NCBI RefSeq assembly: GCF_028688795.1
Contig: NZ_JAQTXM010000015.1
Span: forward strand, 57,352 to 121,351
Source of the DNA: Rhodoferax sp.
GTDB taxonomy: Bacteria > Pseudomonadota > Gammaproteobacteria > Burkholderiales > Burkholderiaceae_C
Direction: 5' to 3'
Length of the DNA stretch: 64,000 nt
Shown: piece by piece, positions 27,527 through 37,115 of the stretch
How positions within the stretch are numbered: position 1 is the first letter of the stretch
Layout: each line of letters begins with the position of its first letter
Translations under genes and position numbers: made by a program
The notes under the pieces: generated by a model
What the model was told of the DNA's origin: nothing
The model's database searches: none
The model's input: the letters and a program-made list of their open reading frames with translations, nothing else

Positions 27527-28075
27527 ATGATGTTCATGAACGCAACGCGGCTGCTGCTGATTACCCTGCTGGGCTTGGCCATGGCCACCGGCGTGGCGGC
27601 CAAGACGCCGGGTGAAGTCGAGGTCGGCAGCGTGCTGCGTGAGGCCACGCTGCGTGGCCTCAACGGCCCAGACCAAAAGTTGTCGGCTTTTCGCGGCAAG
27701 CCGCTGGTCATCAACGTTTGGGCCAGCTGGTGCCCGCCCTGTATTGCCGAGATGGGCTCGCTGGAGCGCCTGGCCTGGAGCGACCTGGGCCAGCAGTTCA
27801 CCGTGATCGGCATCTCCACTGACGACTACCCCGACGCTGCCAAAGGTTTCCTGCGTAAAAGCAGCGCCACCATCAACCACTACATTGACCGCCAGCTGGA
27901 ACTGGAGCACATGCTGGGCGCCACGCAATTGCCGCTGACCTTGCTCATTGATGCCAAGGGCCGGGTGCTCAGCAAGACGGTGGGCGCGCGCGAATGGGAC
28001 GGCCCCCAGGCCATGGCGTTGATACGCAGCACGTTTCGCCTGGGCGCACCAACCCCGATTTTGCTGAAAAAATGA
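27527..28075 (+). CDS. TlpA-like thiol-disulfide oxidoreductase
   Basis: The 182-residue protein has a signal peptide or anchor (TRLLLITLLGLAMATGVAA) and a thioredoxin fold with the active site INVWASWCPPCIAEM (about residues 63-77). Such proteins reduce disulfides in the periplasm, for example in cytochrome c maturation. Two start ATGs are close together; the first has a GAGG site eight bases away. The thioesterase gene begins 3 bp after its stop, suggesting cotranscription. Confidence 0.87.
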   Translation: MMFMNATRLLLITLLGLAMATGVAAKTPGEVEVGSVLREATLRGLNGPDQKLSAFRGKPLVINVWASWCPPCIAEMGSLERLAWSDLGQQFTVIGISTDDYPDAAKGFLRKSSATINHYIDRQLELEHMLGATQLPLTLLIDAKGRVLSKTVGAREWDGPQAMALIRSTFRLGAPTPILLKK

Positions 28076-28078
28076 CCG

Positions 28079-28591
28079 ATGGCGCCCGGTGACAATCTGA
28101 CCATGCCCAAACACACCACCCCGCCCGCCGACCTGCAGTTTGAAGACGAATTCATCGCAGGCGTCAAGAATATCTTCGAGGAAATGATCGTTTTCAACCG
28201 CATGCTGGGTTTGAAAATCACCCAAATTTCACCAACCCAGGTCAAAGCCCGCATCGACATGCGCAATGAATTGGTGGGGCATTACGCCTACAACCGCATC
28301 CACGGCGGCGTCATCAGCGCCGGGCTTGATGCCATGGGCGGCCTGGCGGTGATGGCTGCCTTGGGCGCGCGCCACATGGACGAGTCGCCGCAGCATCGGC
28401 TGCAGCGCTTTGCCAAGCTCGGCACGATTGACCTGCGCATTGATTACCTTCGCCCCGGCATTGGCGAGTGGTTTGAGCTGCGTGCCGAGGTCATGCGTCT
28501 GGGCTCACGCGTGGCCTCCACCCGCATGGAATTTCTGGGCGCTGACGGCAAGCTGCTGTCGACCGGGTCGGGCGCTTACATCGTCTCCTGA
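28079..28591 (+). CDS. Hotdog-fold thioesterase
   Basis: A 170-residue protein with the hotdog thioesterase pattern: a central helix segment YNRIHGGVISAGLDAMGGLAVMAAL and the sheet IDLRIDYLRPGIGEWFELRAEVMRLG. The family hydrolyses acyl-CoA or acyl-ACP esters; the substrate is unknown. The start may be 28079 or the ATG at 28103. It probably forms an operon with the TlpA-like gene. Confidence 0.82.
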   Translation: MAPGDNLTMPKHTTPPADLQFEDEFIAGVKNIFEEMIVFNRMLGLKITQISPTQVKARIDMRNELVGHYAYNRIHGGVISAGLDAMGGLAVMAALGARHMDESPQHRLQRFAKLGTIDLRIDYLRPGIGEWFELRAEVMRLGSRVASTRMEFLGADGKLLSTGSGAYIVS

Positions 28592-28663
28592 CCCCCCCCG
28601 GCTGGCGCGGCGCTGGCGGCTGCTGGTTTTATACTTCAGGCATAAAACGCCGTTGAGACTGCC

Positions 28664-31012
28664 ATGAAGAAACTAGCATCTGCCCTTGTCACATCTACTT
28701 TTTGGCAGCCTGCCGCACTCTTGATGCAGCGTTTCAGGTTCCCGGGCAAGATGGCTCTGATCTCCCTGGCCTTTCTGGTTCCGATTTGCTGGCTGCTCTG
28801 GGTCACGGTGAGCACCAAGCTGCACGACATTGGCTTTGCCCAGCAAGAGCGCTCCGGTGTGCATTACGCCAGCGCCATTTACCCGGCCATTGACTTGGCC
28901 GGCCAATGGCGGCAACAGGCGCGCAATGCGGCCTTTGGTGAAGGCGGCGAGCAGTTGCAGCAAACGCGCCAGGCCTTTGACAAGGCCTTTGCCGATTTGC
29001 AAGCCATTGACGCCAAGGTGGGCCAGTCGCTGAACGCCAGCGCTGGCTTTGCCGCGCTGCGCAGTGCCGTGCTTGCCGCACAGGCCGCACAGCCCGCACC
29101 CGGTGTCAAAGCTGACCCGGAAATGGTCTACAACGGCATGATCGGCGTGTCGCGCAGCCTGGCCCATTTGCTGGATGTGGTGACAGACGGCTCAGGCCTG
29201 GCGCTTGACCCGGACTTGGCCAGCTACCACTTGATGAGCGCCGTGCTGCTACGCGCACCCGACGTGATTCAGACCACCGTTGAAATCCGTGGCCTGGTGC
29301 GCTCTGCCCTCAAAGCCGGGCAAATCACCCCCGACAACGCGGCACGCCTGAGCGGCTTGCTGGCGCTGCTGACTGGCGACACCGCGAAAGCCAAGATGGC
29401 GCTCGACAAAGTGCAACAGGCCGCCCCTGACTATGGTCCGCGCCTGACGCTTGGCGCTATCCAGGCCACGCAAGAGTTGATGGGCCTGGTGCGCCTTGGT
29501 GTGCCCGTGGGGGCCACTGAAGTCAAGGGCGATGCGGCTGCGTTTGTGGCCGCAGCCAACCAAACCCTGCAAACCCAGTTCAATCAGGTTGAAAAAAACC
29601 TGCAGGTGCTCGACGCCATGCTGGCAGACCGGCAAGCCGCCCTGCAGCGCAATTTGTGGCTGGTGCTGGGCGTGACGACGCTGTGCCTGCTGGCTGGCGT
29701 TTACCTGTGCATGGGGTTTTTCCGAGCCATGAGCAACGGGTTTGTGGCGCTGCGCCACCACTTGATCAGCATTTCGATGGGGGACCTGCAAACGGCCATC
29801 AAGGTGCAAGGGCGCGACGAAGTGGCTGGTTTGCTCAAAGAGCTTTCCAGCATGCAACTGGCTCTGAGCATCACGGTGCAGCAGGTGCAAGACGCCAGTG
29901 AATCGGTGGTCACCACCAGCATGCAGATTGCACAAGGCATGCAGGATTTGTCGGCGCGCACCGAATCGGCCGCCGCTGCATTGGAAGAGTCATCTGCGGC
30001 ACTGGAGCAAACCAACTCCACCGTGGCCATGACGGCGGAATCCGTCAGCAAGGCCTCTGAGATTGCCACCGGCAATGCCACCACCGCCAGCCAGGGCGGC
30101 GCGGTGATGCAGGACGTGGCCAACACCATGGCGCGCATTCAGGTCTCGTCACAAAAAATCAGCGACATCATTGGTGTGATTGACGGCATTGCCTTTCAGA
30201 CCAATATTTTGGCCTTGAACGCTGCCGTAGAGGCGGCGCGCGCTGGTGAGCAGGGCCGTGGTTTCGCCGTAGTGGCCACCGAGGTGCGGGCTCTGGCCGG
30301 GCGCAGTGCGGCAGCCGCCAAAGAGATCAAGCACTTGATCACCAGCAGCACGGACGAGGTCACGAAAGGCACCGCCATCGTGCACGAGGCGGGCGAGCAC
30401 ATGCAGCAAATTGTGGAAAACGCCGCGCAAGTCAAAGACCTGCTCGATGAAGTGGCCAACGGCGCCCGCGAACAAAGCCTGGGCATTGGGCAAATTGGCG
30501 CCGGCGTGCACGAGCTTGACCGCAACACCCAGGCCAACGCCGCGCTGGTGGAAGAAACTGCAGCCTCATCCATGGTGCTGAGCCAGGCCGCCGTGCGCAT
30601 GGCAGCCCAGGTAGACGAGTTCCGTCTGCCCGGTGCAAAGGCCTCACCATTGGTCGAGGGCGTTGATGTGGACGCCGTCATCGATGGCCACCGTCAATGG
30701 AAGGTCAAGCTGCGCGATGCGATTGAGGGGGGTGACCAAGTCGATGTAGCCACGCTCACGCGCGATGACTGCTGCGCCTTGGGCAAGTGGATTTATGCCG
30801 ATGGCCAGCGCCTGCGCGGGCGCGCCAGCTTCACGGAGCTGGTCAGCAAGCACGCGCATTTTCACCAGGTGGCGGGTCAGGTCGGGCAGCTAATCAACGC
30901 GAAACGTTATGAGCAGGCCATTGATGCGCTGGCGCCCAACACGCCCTTTGCCACGGCCACCAGCGACGTGGTGATGGTGCTGTCGGCCGCCAAAAGGTTG
31001 GGGTTTGTGTAA
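28664..31012 (+). CDS. Methyl-accepting chemotaxis protein with CZB domain
   Basis: The 782-residue receptor has TM1 ([19 protein letters not shown], about residues 31-49), a periplasmic helical sensor of about 275 residues, and TM2 ([23 protein letters not shown]). A HAMP region and the signalling domain follow, with the tip [21 protein letters not shown]. The C-terminus is a chemoreceptor zinc-binding (CZB) domain: [11 protein letters not shown] supplies the cysteine and KHAHFHQ supplies histidines. CZB domains sense zinc or hypochlorite-type oxidants in known receptors. The N-terminal ligand is unknown. An EAL-domain remnant follows directly. Confidence 0.92.
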   Translation: MKKLASALVTSTFWQPAALLMQRFRFPGKMALISLAFLVPICWLLWVTVSTKLHDIGFAQQERSGVHYASAIYPAIDLAGQWRQQARNAAFGEGGEQLQQTRQAFDKAFADLQAIDAKVGQSLNASAGFAALRSAVLAAQAAQPAPGVKADPEMVYNGMIGVSRSLAHLLDVVTDGSGLALDPDLASYHLMSAVLLRAPDVIQTTVEIRGLVRSALKAGQITPDNAARLSGLLALLTGDTAKAKMALDKVQQAAPDYGPRLTLGAIQATQELMGLVRLGVPVGATEVKGDAAAFVAAANQTLQTQFNQVEKNLQVLDAMLADRQAALQRNLWLVLGVTTLCLLAGVYLCMGFFRAMSNGFVALRHHLISISMGDLQTAIKVQGRDEVAGLLKELSSMQLALSITVQQVQDASESVVTTSMQIAQGMQDLSARTESAAAALEESSAALEQTNSTVAMTAESVSKASEIATGNATTASQGGAVMQDVANTMARIQVSSQKISDIIGVIDGIAFQTNILALNAAVEAARAGEQGRGFAVVATEVRALAGRSAAAAKEIKHLITSSTDEVTKGTAIVHEAGEHMQQIVENAAQVKDLLDEVANGAREQSLGIGQIGAGVHELDRNTQANAALVEETAASSMVLSQAAVRMAAQVDEFRLPGAKASPLVEGVDVDAVIDGHRQWKVKLRDAIEGGDQVDVATLTRDDCCALGKWIYADGQRLRGRASFTELVSKHAHFHQVAGQVGQLINAKRYEQAIDALAPNTPFATATSDVVMVLSAAKRLGFV

Positions 31013-31017
31013 CTACA

Positions 31018-31173
31018 TCAGGAGGTGGGTTGTCGGTGACTGCCGAGGGTGTGGAGCGCACCGACCAACTGGCGTTTTTGCGACAAGCGGGGTGTGATGA
31101 AATTCAGGGTTATTACTATGCCAAACCGCTGCCGCTGGCCGATTTCCTGGCGTTTTGCCAAGCCAATCAATAG
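31018..31173 (+). pseudogene. C-terminal remnant of an EAL-domain protein
   Basis: An open stretch without a start codon reads GLSVTAEGVERTDQLAFLRQ followed by AGCDEIQGYYYAKPLP and a stop. TAEGVE and QGYYYAKPLP are the final conserved motifs of EAL-type c-di-GMP phosphodiesterases. The upstream 200 or so residues are missing and replaced by the chemoreceptor gene. It is a deletion relic and not expected to be functional. Confidence 0.8.
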
Positions 31174-31179
31174 TTGAGT

Positions 31180-31239
31180 TAAATTGGCCTCTAGCCCTTT
31201 TAAATAGAGCGCTAGCAGCTACTGAATTAGTAGTAATTT
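31180..31239. repeat. Dispersed repeat, copy 6
   Basis: GGCCTCTAGCCCTTTTAAAT followed by AGAGCGCTAGCAGCTACTG, then an AT-rich inverted repeat (ATTAGTAGTAAT). It lies between the EAL remnant and the end of the thioesterase gene. Confidence 0.75.
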
Positions 31240-31675
31240 AAACTGTTGGCTTGGGTACTTCACGCGGCCTGCCCTGCTCATCAATGGCCACGTAGGTGAG
31301 TGATGCCTCGGTTACTTTGGTGTATTGGCCCTGCAACTTGAAGCTCTCGGCATAAACCTCAATCTTGACCGTGATGGAGGTGCGACCAATGCGCACCAGC
31401 TTGCCGTAAAAACTCAGGATGTCACCCAGGCGCACCGGTTGCTTGAAGATGAACTCCTTCACCGCCACCGTCGCCATGCGGCCATCGGCATAGGGCGCGG
31501 CAATCACCGCGCCCGCCAAGTCAACTTGCGCCATCACCCAGCCGCCAAAAATATCACCATTGGCGTTCAAGTCCCGCGGCATCGGAATCACCTTGAGCAC
31601 CAGCTTTTCGTCACGGGGCAACTCCAGCTTGGGCGCTGGGGTTTCGGTAGCGGGGGGCAGTGGGCTTGCAGACAT
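31238..31675 (-). CDS. Acyl-CoA thioesterase, YciA type
   Basis: Hydrolyses acyl-CoA esters in the cytoplasm. The 145-residue protein has the YciA/acyl-CoA hydrolase pattern: NANGDIFGGWVMAQVDLAGAV with the catalytic Asp, then VAVKEFIFKQPVRLGDILSFYGKLVRIGRTS. The ATG at 31675 has an AAGGA site eight bases upstream; a GTG two codons earlier is less likely. It is divergent from the ABC exporter gene. Confidence 0.9.
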   Translation of the reverse strand: MSASPLPPATETPAPKLELPRDEKLVLKVIPMPRDLNANGDIFGGWVMAQVDLAGAVIAAPYADGRMATVAVKEFIFKQPVRLGDILSFYGKLVRIGRTSITVKIEVYAESFKLQGQYTKVTEASLTYVAIDEQGRPREVPKPTV

Positions 31676-31765
31676 GGGCACAATCCTTACTTAACGTGTT
31701 GAGGACAGGGTTGGCGCACTTCGTGTCGCTGCAGCCTGTCCCGCAAATATTCAGGATTGTCCCCC

Positions 31766-33637
31766 ATGCGCAGCCATTCTTCCGCCCGCAACCGCGGCGC
31801 CGCCACCGACCCAACTTCTGCCACCGCACCCGGCGAAAAGCCGCCCCGCACCGACTGGGCCACCTTGCAGCGCCTGTTTCCTTACCTGTGGGAGTACAAA
31901 TGGCGTGTGATGGCCGCGCTGGCCTTCATGGTGGGAGCCAAAATGGCCAATGTAGGTGTGCCGCTGCTGCTCAAGGAACTGGTTGACACCATGAATCCCA
32001 AGGCCAGTCTGGGCGCGCAGGCCTTGCTGATCGTGCCGCTGGGCTTGCTGGTGGCCTATGGGTTGTTGCGCCTGTCAACCACCTTGTTTGCCGAATTGCG
32101 TGAGCTGATTTTTGCCAAGGCCACCGAGGGCGCGTCACGCTCCATCAGCTTGCAGGTATTTCGCCACTTGCACGCCCTGAGCCTGCGTTTTCACCTGGAG
32201 CGCCAAACGGGAGGTATGACGCGCGACATCGAGCGCGGTACCCGCGCCGTGCATTCGCTCATCAGCTATTCGCTCTACAGCATCTTCCCGACGCTGATTG
32301 AGGTGACGATGGTGCTGAGCATTCTGGCGGTCAAGTTCGACATGTGGTTCGCCTGGATCACCATCATCGCGCTCATTTTCTACATCAGCTTCACCATTTT
32401 GGTGACTGAGTGGCGTACCCAGTTCAGAAAACAGATGAACGAACTTGACAGCACCGCCCACAGCCGTGCCATTGATTCGCTGCTGAACTACGAAACCGTC
32501 AAATATTTCAACAACGAAGAATTTGAAGCCAAACGCTACGACGAAAACCTGGAGCGCTACCGCAAGGCTGCGCTCAAAAGCCAAACCACCCTGAGCGTGC
32601 TCAACACCGGCCAGCAACTCATCATTGCAGCCGGCCTGGTCGCCATGCTGTGGCGTGCCACGCAAGGTGTGGTCGATGGCCGCATGACGCTGGGTGATTT
32701 GGTGATGGTCAACGCCTTCATGATCCAGCTCTACATCCCGCTGGGTTTTCTGGGCGTGCTGTACCGCGAGATCAAACAGGGCCTGACCGACCTGGAAAAA
32801 ATGTTCACCTTGATGGAGCGTGAGCGTGAGATTGCCGACCTGCCCGGTGCCTTGCCGCTGGCGCTGGTGGATGAAAGCAGCAACGTGCTGAACGCCACGG
32901 CTGGCAACGCCAGCGTGAGTTTCAGACATGTCAACTTCGCCTACGACCCGGCCCGCCCGATCTTGCACGACATCAGCTTTGACATACCTGCAGGGAAAAC
33001 CGTGGCGGTGGTCGGGCCGTCCGGCTCGGGCAAGTCCACGCTGGCGCGGCTCATGTTCAGGTTTTACGACGCGCAAAGCGGCCAGATTTTGATTGCAGGG
33101 CAAGACATCAAGCAGGTCACGCAAGCCAGTGTGCGCCAAGCCATTGGCATCGTGCCACAAGACACCGTGCTGTTCAACGACACGGTGGAATACAACATCG
33201 CCTACGGTCAACCCGGCGCCACGCGCGAGCAGGTGATTGAGGCGGCGCAATCGGCGCACATTCACAACTTTATTGCGGCCACGCCCAAGGGTTACGACAC
33301 CATGGTGGGTGAGCGCGGCCTGAAACTCTCGGGCGGCGAAAAACAACGCGTGGCGATTGCCCGCACCCTGCTGAAAAACCCGCCGATTTTGATCTTTGAC
33401 GAAGCCACCTCGGCCCTGGACTCCGCCAACGAGCGCGCCATTCAGGCTGAATTACAAAGCGTGGCGCAAAACAAGACCACGCTGGTGATCGCCCACCGGC
33501 TGTCCACCGTGGTTGATGCGCATGAAATTCTGGTGATGGAGGCCGGGCGCATTCTGGAGCGCGGCTCGCATGCAGAGCTGCTGGCGGCTAATGGGCGTTA
33601 TGCGCAGATGTGGGCGTTGCAGCAGAGCTCAGAGTAG
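31766..33637 (+). CDS. Atm1/HMT1-type ABC exporter
   Basis: A half-size exporter of 623 residues with an N-terminal six-helix membrane domain and a C-terminal ATPase. The ATPase shows Walker A GPSGSGKSTLARL, signature LSGGEKQRVAIARTLL, Walker B ILIFDEATSALDS and H-loop VIAHRLSTV. Sequences such as LNYETVKYFNNEEFEAKRYDE are typical of the Atm1 family, which exports glutathione-linked compounds and supports heavy-metal tolerance or Fe-S metabolism. The ATG at 31766 has an AGGA ribosome site nine bases upstream. Confidence 0.9.
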   Translation: MRSHSSARNRGAATDPTSATAPGEKPPRTDWATLQRLFPYLWEYKWRVMAALAFMVGAKMANVGVPLLLKELVDTMNPKASLGAQALLIVPLGLLVAYGLLRLSTTLFAELRELIFAKATEGASRSISLQVFRHLHALSLRFHLERQTGGMTRDIERGTRAVHSLISYSLYSIFPTLIEVTMVLSILAVKFDMWFAWITIIALIFYISFTILVTEWRTQFRKQMNELDSTAHSRAIDSLLNYETVKYFNNEEFEAKRYDENLERYRKAALKSQTTLSVLNTGQQLIIAAGLVAMLWRATQGVVDGRMTLGDLVMVNAFMIQLYIPLGFLGVLYREIKQGLTDLEKMFTLMEREREIADLPGALPLALVDESSNVLNATAGNASVSFRHVNFAYDPARPILHDISFDIPAGKTVAVVGPSGSGKSTLARLMFRFYDAQSGQILIAGQDIKQVTQASVRQAIGIVPQDTVLFNDTVEYNIAYGQPGATREQVIEAAQSAHIHNFIAATPKGYDTMVGERGLKLSGGEKQRVAIARTLLKNPPILIFDEATSALDSANERAIQAELQSVAQNKTTLVIAHRLSTVVDAHEILVMEAGRILERGSHAELLAANGRYAQMWALQQSSE

Positions 33638-33638
33638 G

Positions 33639-33703
33639 TTTTAAGCCTTTTTGGTCTATAGGCCATGTAGAGCAAGCGCTAGTAGCTATCTAAATGAGAG
33701 TAA
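33639..33703. repeat. Dispersed repeat, copy 7
   Basis: TTTTTGGTCTATAGGCCATG followed by TAGAGCAAGCGCTAGTAGCT. It is a diverged copy, recognised by CAAGCGCTAGTAGCTA, located between the ABC exporter and the diguanylate cyclase. Confidence 0.55.
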
Positions 33704-33854
33704 GTTGCGCATTGAGGTGGCGTGCCATTTCCGTAGTTTTGATGGGCGGGCTAAATGTACGGTTCCACACAGACCATTTTTTCTGAGTCAGCTAGAGTTG
33801 GATACCCGGACGCGAAACACGTCGACGTATTGGACTGCCAAAAAGGACATCCCC

Positions 33855-34733
33855 ATGAAAAAGAAACATAGTTCCAGCTTGCCTGAAGGCGCCCAAGCAG
33901 CCAAGTCCTTGAGTCAAGTGCTGAAAGAAAGCGAACTCATCAAGGACATGGTCAAGGAGTCTGCAGATGAGCTGGCGTCGGTCAACGTCATCCTCAATGA
34001 AGAGTTTTCGAATCGGAACCGCCTGCCTGAAGTGGAGATGGCCCTTGAGAAAAGCGAAGCCATTGAAATCAAAGTGCAAGACGCGTCGGAAAAACTGGCA
34101 CAGGTCAATCAAGCTCTGGAAAATGAAGTCAAGGACCGTCACCTCCTGGAGCAGGAACTGACGATGGTCAAGGATCAGCGGGAGGAGACTTTGCATGCCG
34201 CCCTCCATGATGCTTTGACCGGGTTGCCAAATCGCGTGCTTTTTTATGACCGGCTGGAACATGGGATAGCGCAAGCCACACGGCATGGCTGGACTTTGGC
34301 CGTGATGTTCATGGACCTTGATAAATTCAAAACCATCAACGACACGCATGGCCACGACGTTGGCGACGCCGTTCTGCAGACAATTGCCAAGCGGCTTATT
34401 GAAAATACACGCAGCGACGACACGGTCAGCCGCCATGGCGGCGACGAATTTCTTTATCTGCTCATGGAAATGAAAGAAGACCAAGACGCTGCCATCGTGG
34501 CAAAAAAAATCATCTCAGCGGCTCAAGTGCCGTGTGATGTCAGCGTCGGGCAACTCACGGTCAACACCAGTATTGGCATCTCGATTTTTCCGAAAGATGG
34601 CACTACCGCAGAGGCCTTGATCAAAAGTGCCGATGCAGCCATGTACCGAGCCAAGCAAAACAAGTCTGGCTTCGCCTTTGCGAGTGACAGTCCTACGCCG
34701 CAGCACGAACATGCTGGAAAATATGGGATGTGA
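33855..34733 (+). CDS. Diguanylate cyclase (GGDEF protein)
   Basis: Makes cyclic di-GMP from two GTP. The 292-residue protein has an N-terminal coiled-coil-like helical region (residues about 20-105, rich in E, K and L, with no membrane span) and a GGDEF domain. The active site RHGGDEF is intact, preceded by RSDD five residues earlier, which forms the inhibitory I-site for product feedback. DALTGLPNRVLFYDRL marks the domain start. The ATG at 33855 has an AAAAGGA site; the upstream 68 codons are not family-like. Confidence 0.9.
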   Translation: MKKKHSSSLPEGAQAAKSLSQVLKESELIKDMVKESADELASVNVILNEEFSNRNRLPEVEMALEKSEAIEIKVQDASEKLAQVNQALENEVKDRHLLEQELTMVKDQREETLHAALHDALTGLPNRVLFYDRLEHGIAQATRHGWTLAVMFMDLDKFKTINDTHGHDVGDAVLQTIAKRLIENTRSDDTVSRHGGDEFLYLLMEMKEDQDAAIVAKKIISAAQVPCDVSVGQLTVNTSIGISIFPKDGTTAEALIKSADAAMYRAKQNKSGFAFASDSPTPQHEHAGKYGM

Positions 34734-34768
34734 ACGGGGCTGCCACATCCTGTTTGAAACGGTCCATA

Positions 34769-35167
34769 TCAAAGGTTGAGCCAAGTGATAGACAGCTGGA
34801 GCACGGTGGCAAACATCACCCACACCAAATAGGGCAGATTGACCAAGGCAACCCACCGGGCGGATTGCCAAATGGCGCGCAGGGCCCATACCAGTGTGGC
34901 CAGCACCAACAAGATGTCGACAGCAGCCAACCCGTTGCTCTTCAGGCCAAACTGCAGGGGGGTGAAAGCGGCATTGAATACCAGGTTCAAGCCAAATGGC
35001 AGAAAAATTGCCCAGCCAATTTGCTTTTTGAACGCCAAATACAAAACATAGCCAAAACTGATGGCAATCACCACGTAAAGCACCGACCACACCGGCCCGA
35101 AAATCCAGGCTGGAGGTGAGAAAAAGGGTTTGGCAAGGCTGGCGTACCAGTTGGCAGAGTCGTTCAT
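34769..35167 (-). CDS. TspO/MBR family protein, short form
   Basis: The 132-residue membrane protein has the TspO signature WYASLAKPFFSPPAWIFGPVW and later aromatic-rich spans. Known TspO proteins bind porphyrins and heme precursors in the outer or inner membrane and respond to oxygen or stress. The usual first transmembrane helix before WY..L.KP is missing: an in-frame TGA lies just upstream of the ATG, so only about four spans remain. It is cotranscribed, or nearly so, with the downstream end of the flavin reductase region. Confidence 0.85.
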   Translation of the reverse strand: MNDSANWYASLAKPFFSPPAWIFGPVWSVLYVVIAISFGYVLYLAFKKQIGWAIFLPFGLNLVFNAAFTPLQFGLKSNGLAAVDILLVLATLVWALRAIWQSARWVALVNLPYLVWVMFATVLQLSITWLNL

Positions 35168-35220
35168 CGGTTTCTTTCAAGTTGCACCGGCGCAGCGCAC
35201 ATCCGGTGGCTGTTCCAAGG

Positions 35221-36663
35221 CTAAGCGCCAGGTCCGCAGTCCATACACCCTTCAACGACCTGTGGACCAAGGTGCAGTTGGTGGTTAAGGTCTCGCAGGG
35301 CAGTGCGCAGCCCTTCTTCGATGACCGGGTGATAGAAAGGCATGTCCAACATGCTTGATACCGTCATGCGCTGTTGCGCCGCCCAAGCCAGCAGATGCCC
35401 GATGTGCTCGGCGGCAGGGCCGAACATTTCCGCCCCCAGAAACAAGCCGGTACCCCGTTCGCCATAAACCTTCAGAAGACCTTGGTTGCGCAGCATGACC
35501 CGGCTGCGCCCTTGGTCCTCAAAGGACACGAGTCCGACGGCAAAGCGGTCCTTGTGGTCTTGCTCCAGTTGCTTCAGATTCAAGCCCACCGATGCCACTT
35601 GCGGGTCAGTGAAAACCACCGCCAGCGGCGTGCGGCGCAGGCCGGGTTGGATGCCTGGGAACAGCCCTGCGTTCTCGCCCGCAATGCGGCCTTGGTCGGC
35701 CGCTTCATGCAACAGGGGGCGGTCGTTGCTGGCATCTCCGGCAATAAAAATGGTGCTGTCGCCGCATTGCAGCGTGAAGCGGTCAAAAAGTGGCACGCCG
35801 CGATCATTCAGCTGCAGGCCCGTGTGCTCCAAGCCGAGGCCAGCCACGGCAGGCGCCTGACCGGTGGCTGCCAGCACATAGTCAAACGCCTCGGTTCGCC
35901 AGGCGCCGTCGCGGTGCAAGTAGTTGACTTCGACGCCGGTGGCCGTTTCCTTGACCGACTTCACCTGAGCCGAGGCGTCAAGATAAAACTCGTGGTTGAA
36001 GGTCTGGTTGGCATAGTCCCGAATCGCCGGGTCTTGAATGCCGGCAATGCCGCCGCCCACGCCAAACACCTTCACACTTACACCCAGGCGGCTCATGGCC
36101 TGCGTCAGTTCCAGCCCCAGCACGCCAGGTCCAAACACCGCCAGGCTCGCCGGTAAGGTGGGCAGATCAAAGACGTTTTCATTGGTCAGCAAATGCGACC
36201 CCAGCCCTTTCAGGACCGGCGGCAGAACTGGTTTGCTGCCAGTGGCGATGACGATGCGCTTGGCATGAATCAGCTGGCCTTGCTCGGTCACCAGGGTGTT
36301 GGCATCCTGAAACCTGACCTTGGTAGTTAACCGGTCGTCGGGTGCAATGGCCTCAATGGCCGCCAGCACAAAGCTGACAAAACGGTCGCGCTCGCGCTGC
36401 ACGCGCGCCATCACAGCACCTCCGTCCACCGCGACTGCCAGCACCTGTATCCCGAAGGCTGAGGCATGGCGAGCCTGATGCGCGGCCTCGGCGGCAGCTA
36501 TCAGCAATTTGCTGGGCATGCAACCCACGCGCGCGCAGGTCGTGCCATAGGTGCCACCTTCGATCAGCAAAACAGAATCAACTTGGGCGCGGGCGGCCCG
36601 GTAGGCGCCCATGCCAGCTGTACCGGCACCGACAATGGCGACTTCGACATGAATGGGTTTCAT
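35221..36663 (-). CDS. Dihydrolipoyl dehydrogenase-like flavin disulfide reductase
   Basis: The 480-residue FAD enzyme has the N-terminal dinucleotide motif VAIVGAGTAGMGAYRAA and the redox-active pair in TTCARVGCMPSK. The NAD-binding motif is AVFGPGVLGLELTQAMSRLG, the second FAD motif is IFIAGDASNDRPLLHEAADQG, and the C-terminal dimerisation domain contains the FYHPVIEEGLRTAL histidine-glutamate region. No lipoamide-complex genes are near, so its partner is unclear; a stress or thiol-reductase role is possible. The ATG at 36663 is preferred over a start nine codons upstream. Confidence 0.88.
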   Translation of the reverse strand: MKPIHVEVAIVGAGTAGMGAYRAARAQVDSVLLIEGGTYGTTCARVGCMPSKLLIAAAEAAHQARHASAFGIQVLAVAVDGGAVMARVQRERDRFVSFVLAAIEAIAPDDRLTTKVRFQDANTLVTEQGQLIHAKRIVIATGSKPVLPPVLKGLGSHLLTNENVFDLPTLPASLAVFGPGVLGLELTQAMSRLGVSVKVFGVGGGIAGIQDPAIRDYANQTFNHEFYLDASAQVKSVKETATGVEVNYLHRDGAWRTEAFDYVLAATGQAPAVAGLGLEHTGLQLNDRGVPLFDRFTLQCGDSTIFIAGDASNDRPLLHEAADQGRIAGENAGLFPGIQPGLRRTPLAVVFTDPQVASVGLNLKQLEQDHKDRFAVGLVSFEDQGRSRVMLRNQGLLKVYGERGTGLFLGAEMFGPAAEHIGHLLAWAAQQRMTVSSMLDMPFYHPVIEEGLRTALRDLNHQLHLGPQVVEGCMDCGPGA

Positions 36664-36774
36664 GGCCGTCTGGCTGTGAGGCGTGACCACTTACTTGGCC
36701 AGCCAGAGCGCCAACCCGTCGGCGCTGCCAGCAGCTTGACAGGAACACCGGGTTCCACTGGCCCGATGAACATC

Positions 36775-36981
36775 TTAAAGACGCTTGATGGCATCTTTAA
36801 CAGCCTCTTTGGCGTCTTCGACGATCTCCTTGGCATCACCCAGCCGCTTTTCTGCCTTGCCAGTGACTTGTTTGTGAATGCCCTTGGCCTCCTGCTCTTT
36901 GTTGCCAACAAGTTTCCCGGCTTCCTCTTGGACCTTGCCAGCGATGTCTTTCACAGTGCCTTGGATTTGATTTTTGTTCAT
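36775..36981 (-). CDS. CsbD family stress protein
   Basis: A 68-residue, highly charged helical protein with the CsbD pattern (MNKNQIQGTVKDIAGKVQEE, then GKLVGNKEQEAKG). CsbD-type proteins are abundant under general stress, but their molecular role is unknown. It lies upstream of the flavin reductase on the same strand, in a group with glycine-zipper proteins and alternative oxidase. Confidence 0.88.
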   Translation of the reverse strand: MNKNQIQGTVKDIAGKVQEEAGKLVGNKEQEAKGIHKQVTGKAEKRLGDAKEIVEDAKEAVKDAIKRL

Positions 36982-37115
36982 GGTAGTTTTCCTTTGAAAG
37001 TGAGCGAATTGCTTCGCAGGCGAGTCAGTTGATGACTCTGGCTTGGATGTTATGGAGTCAGCGTGTTTTCGTCTGTGCGATTGCGTACAAAAAGGCTTGG
37101 ACGAATGGCGCCGGG

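Noticed and set aside
32135..33346. Minus-strand frame of 403 codons
   Set aside because: Antisense to the well-supported ABC exporter with all ATPase motifs; composition is rich in H, R and Q as expected of a shadow.
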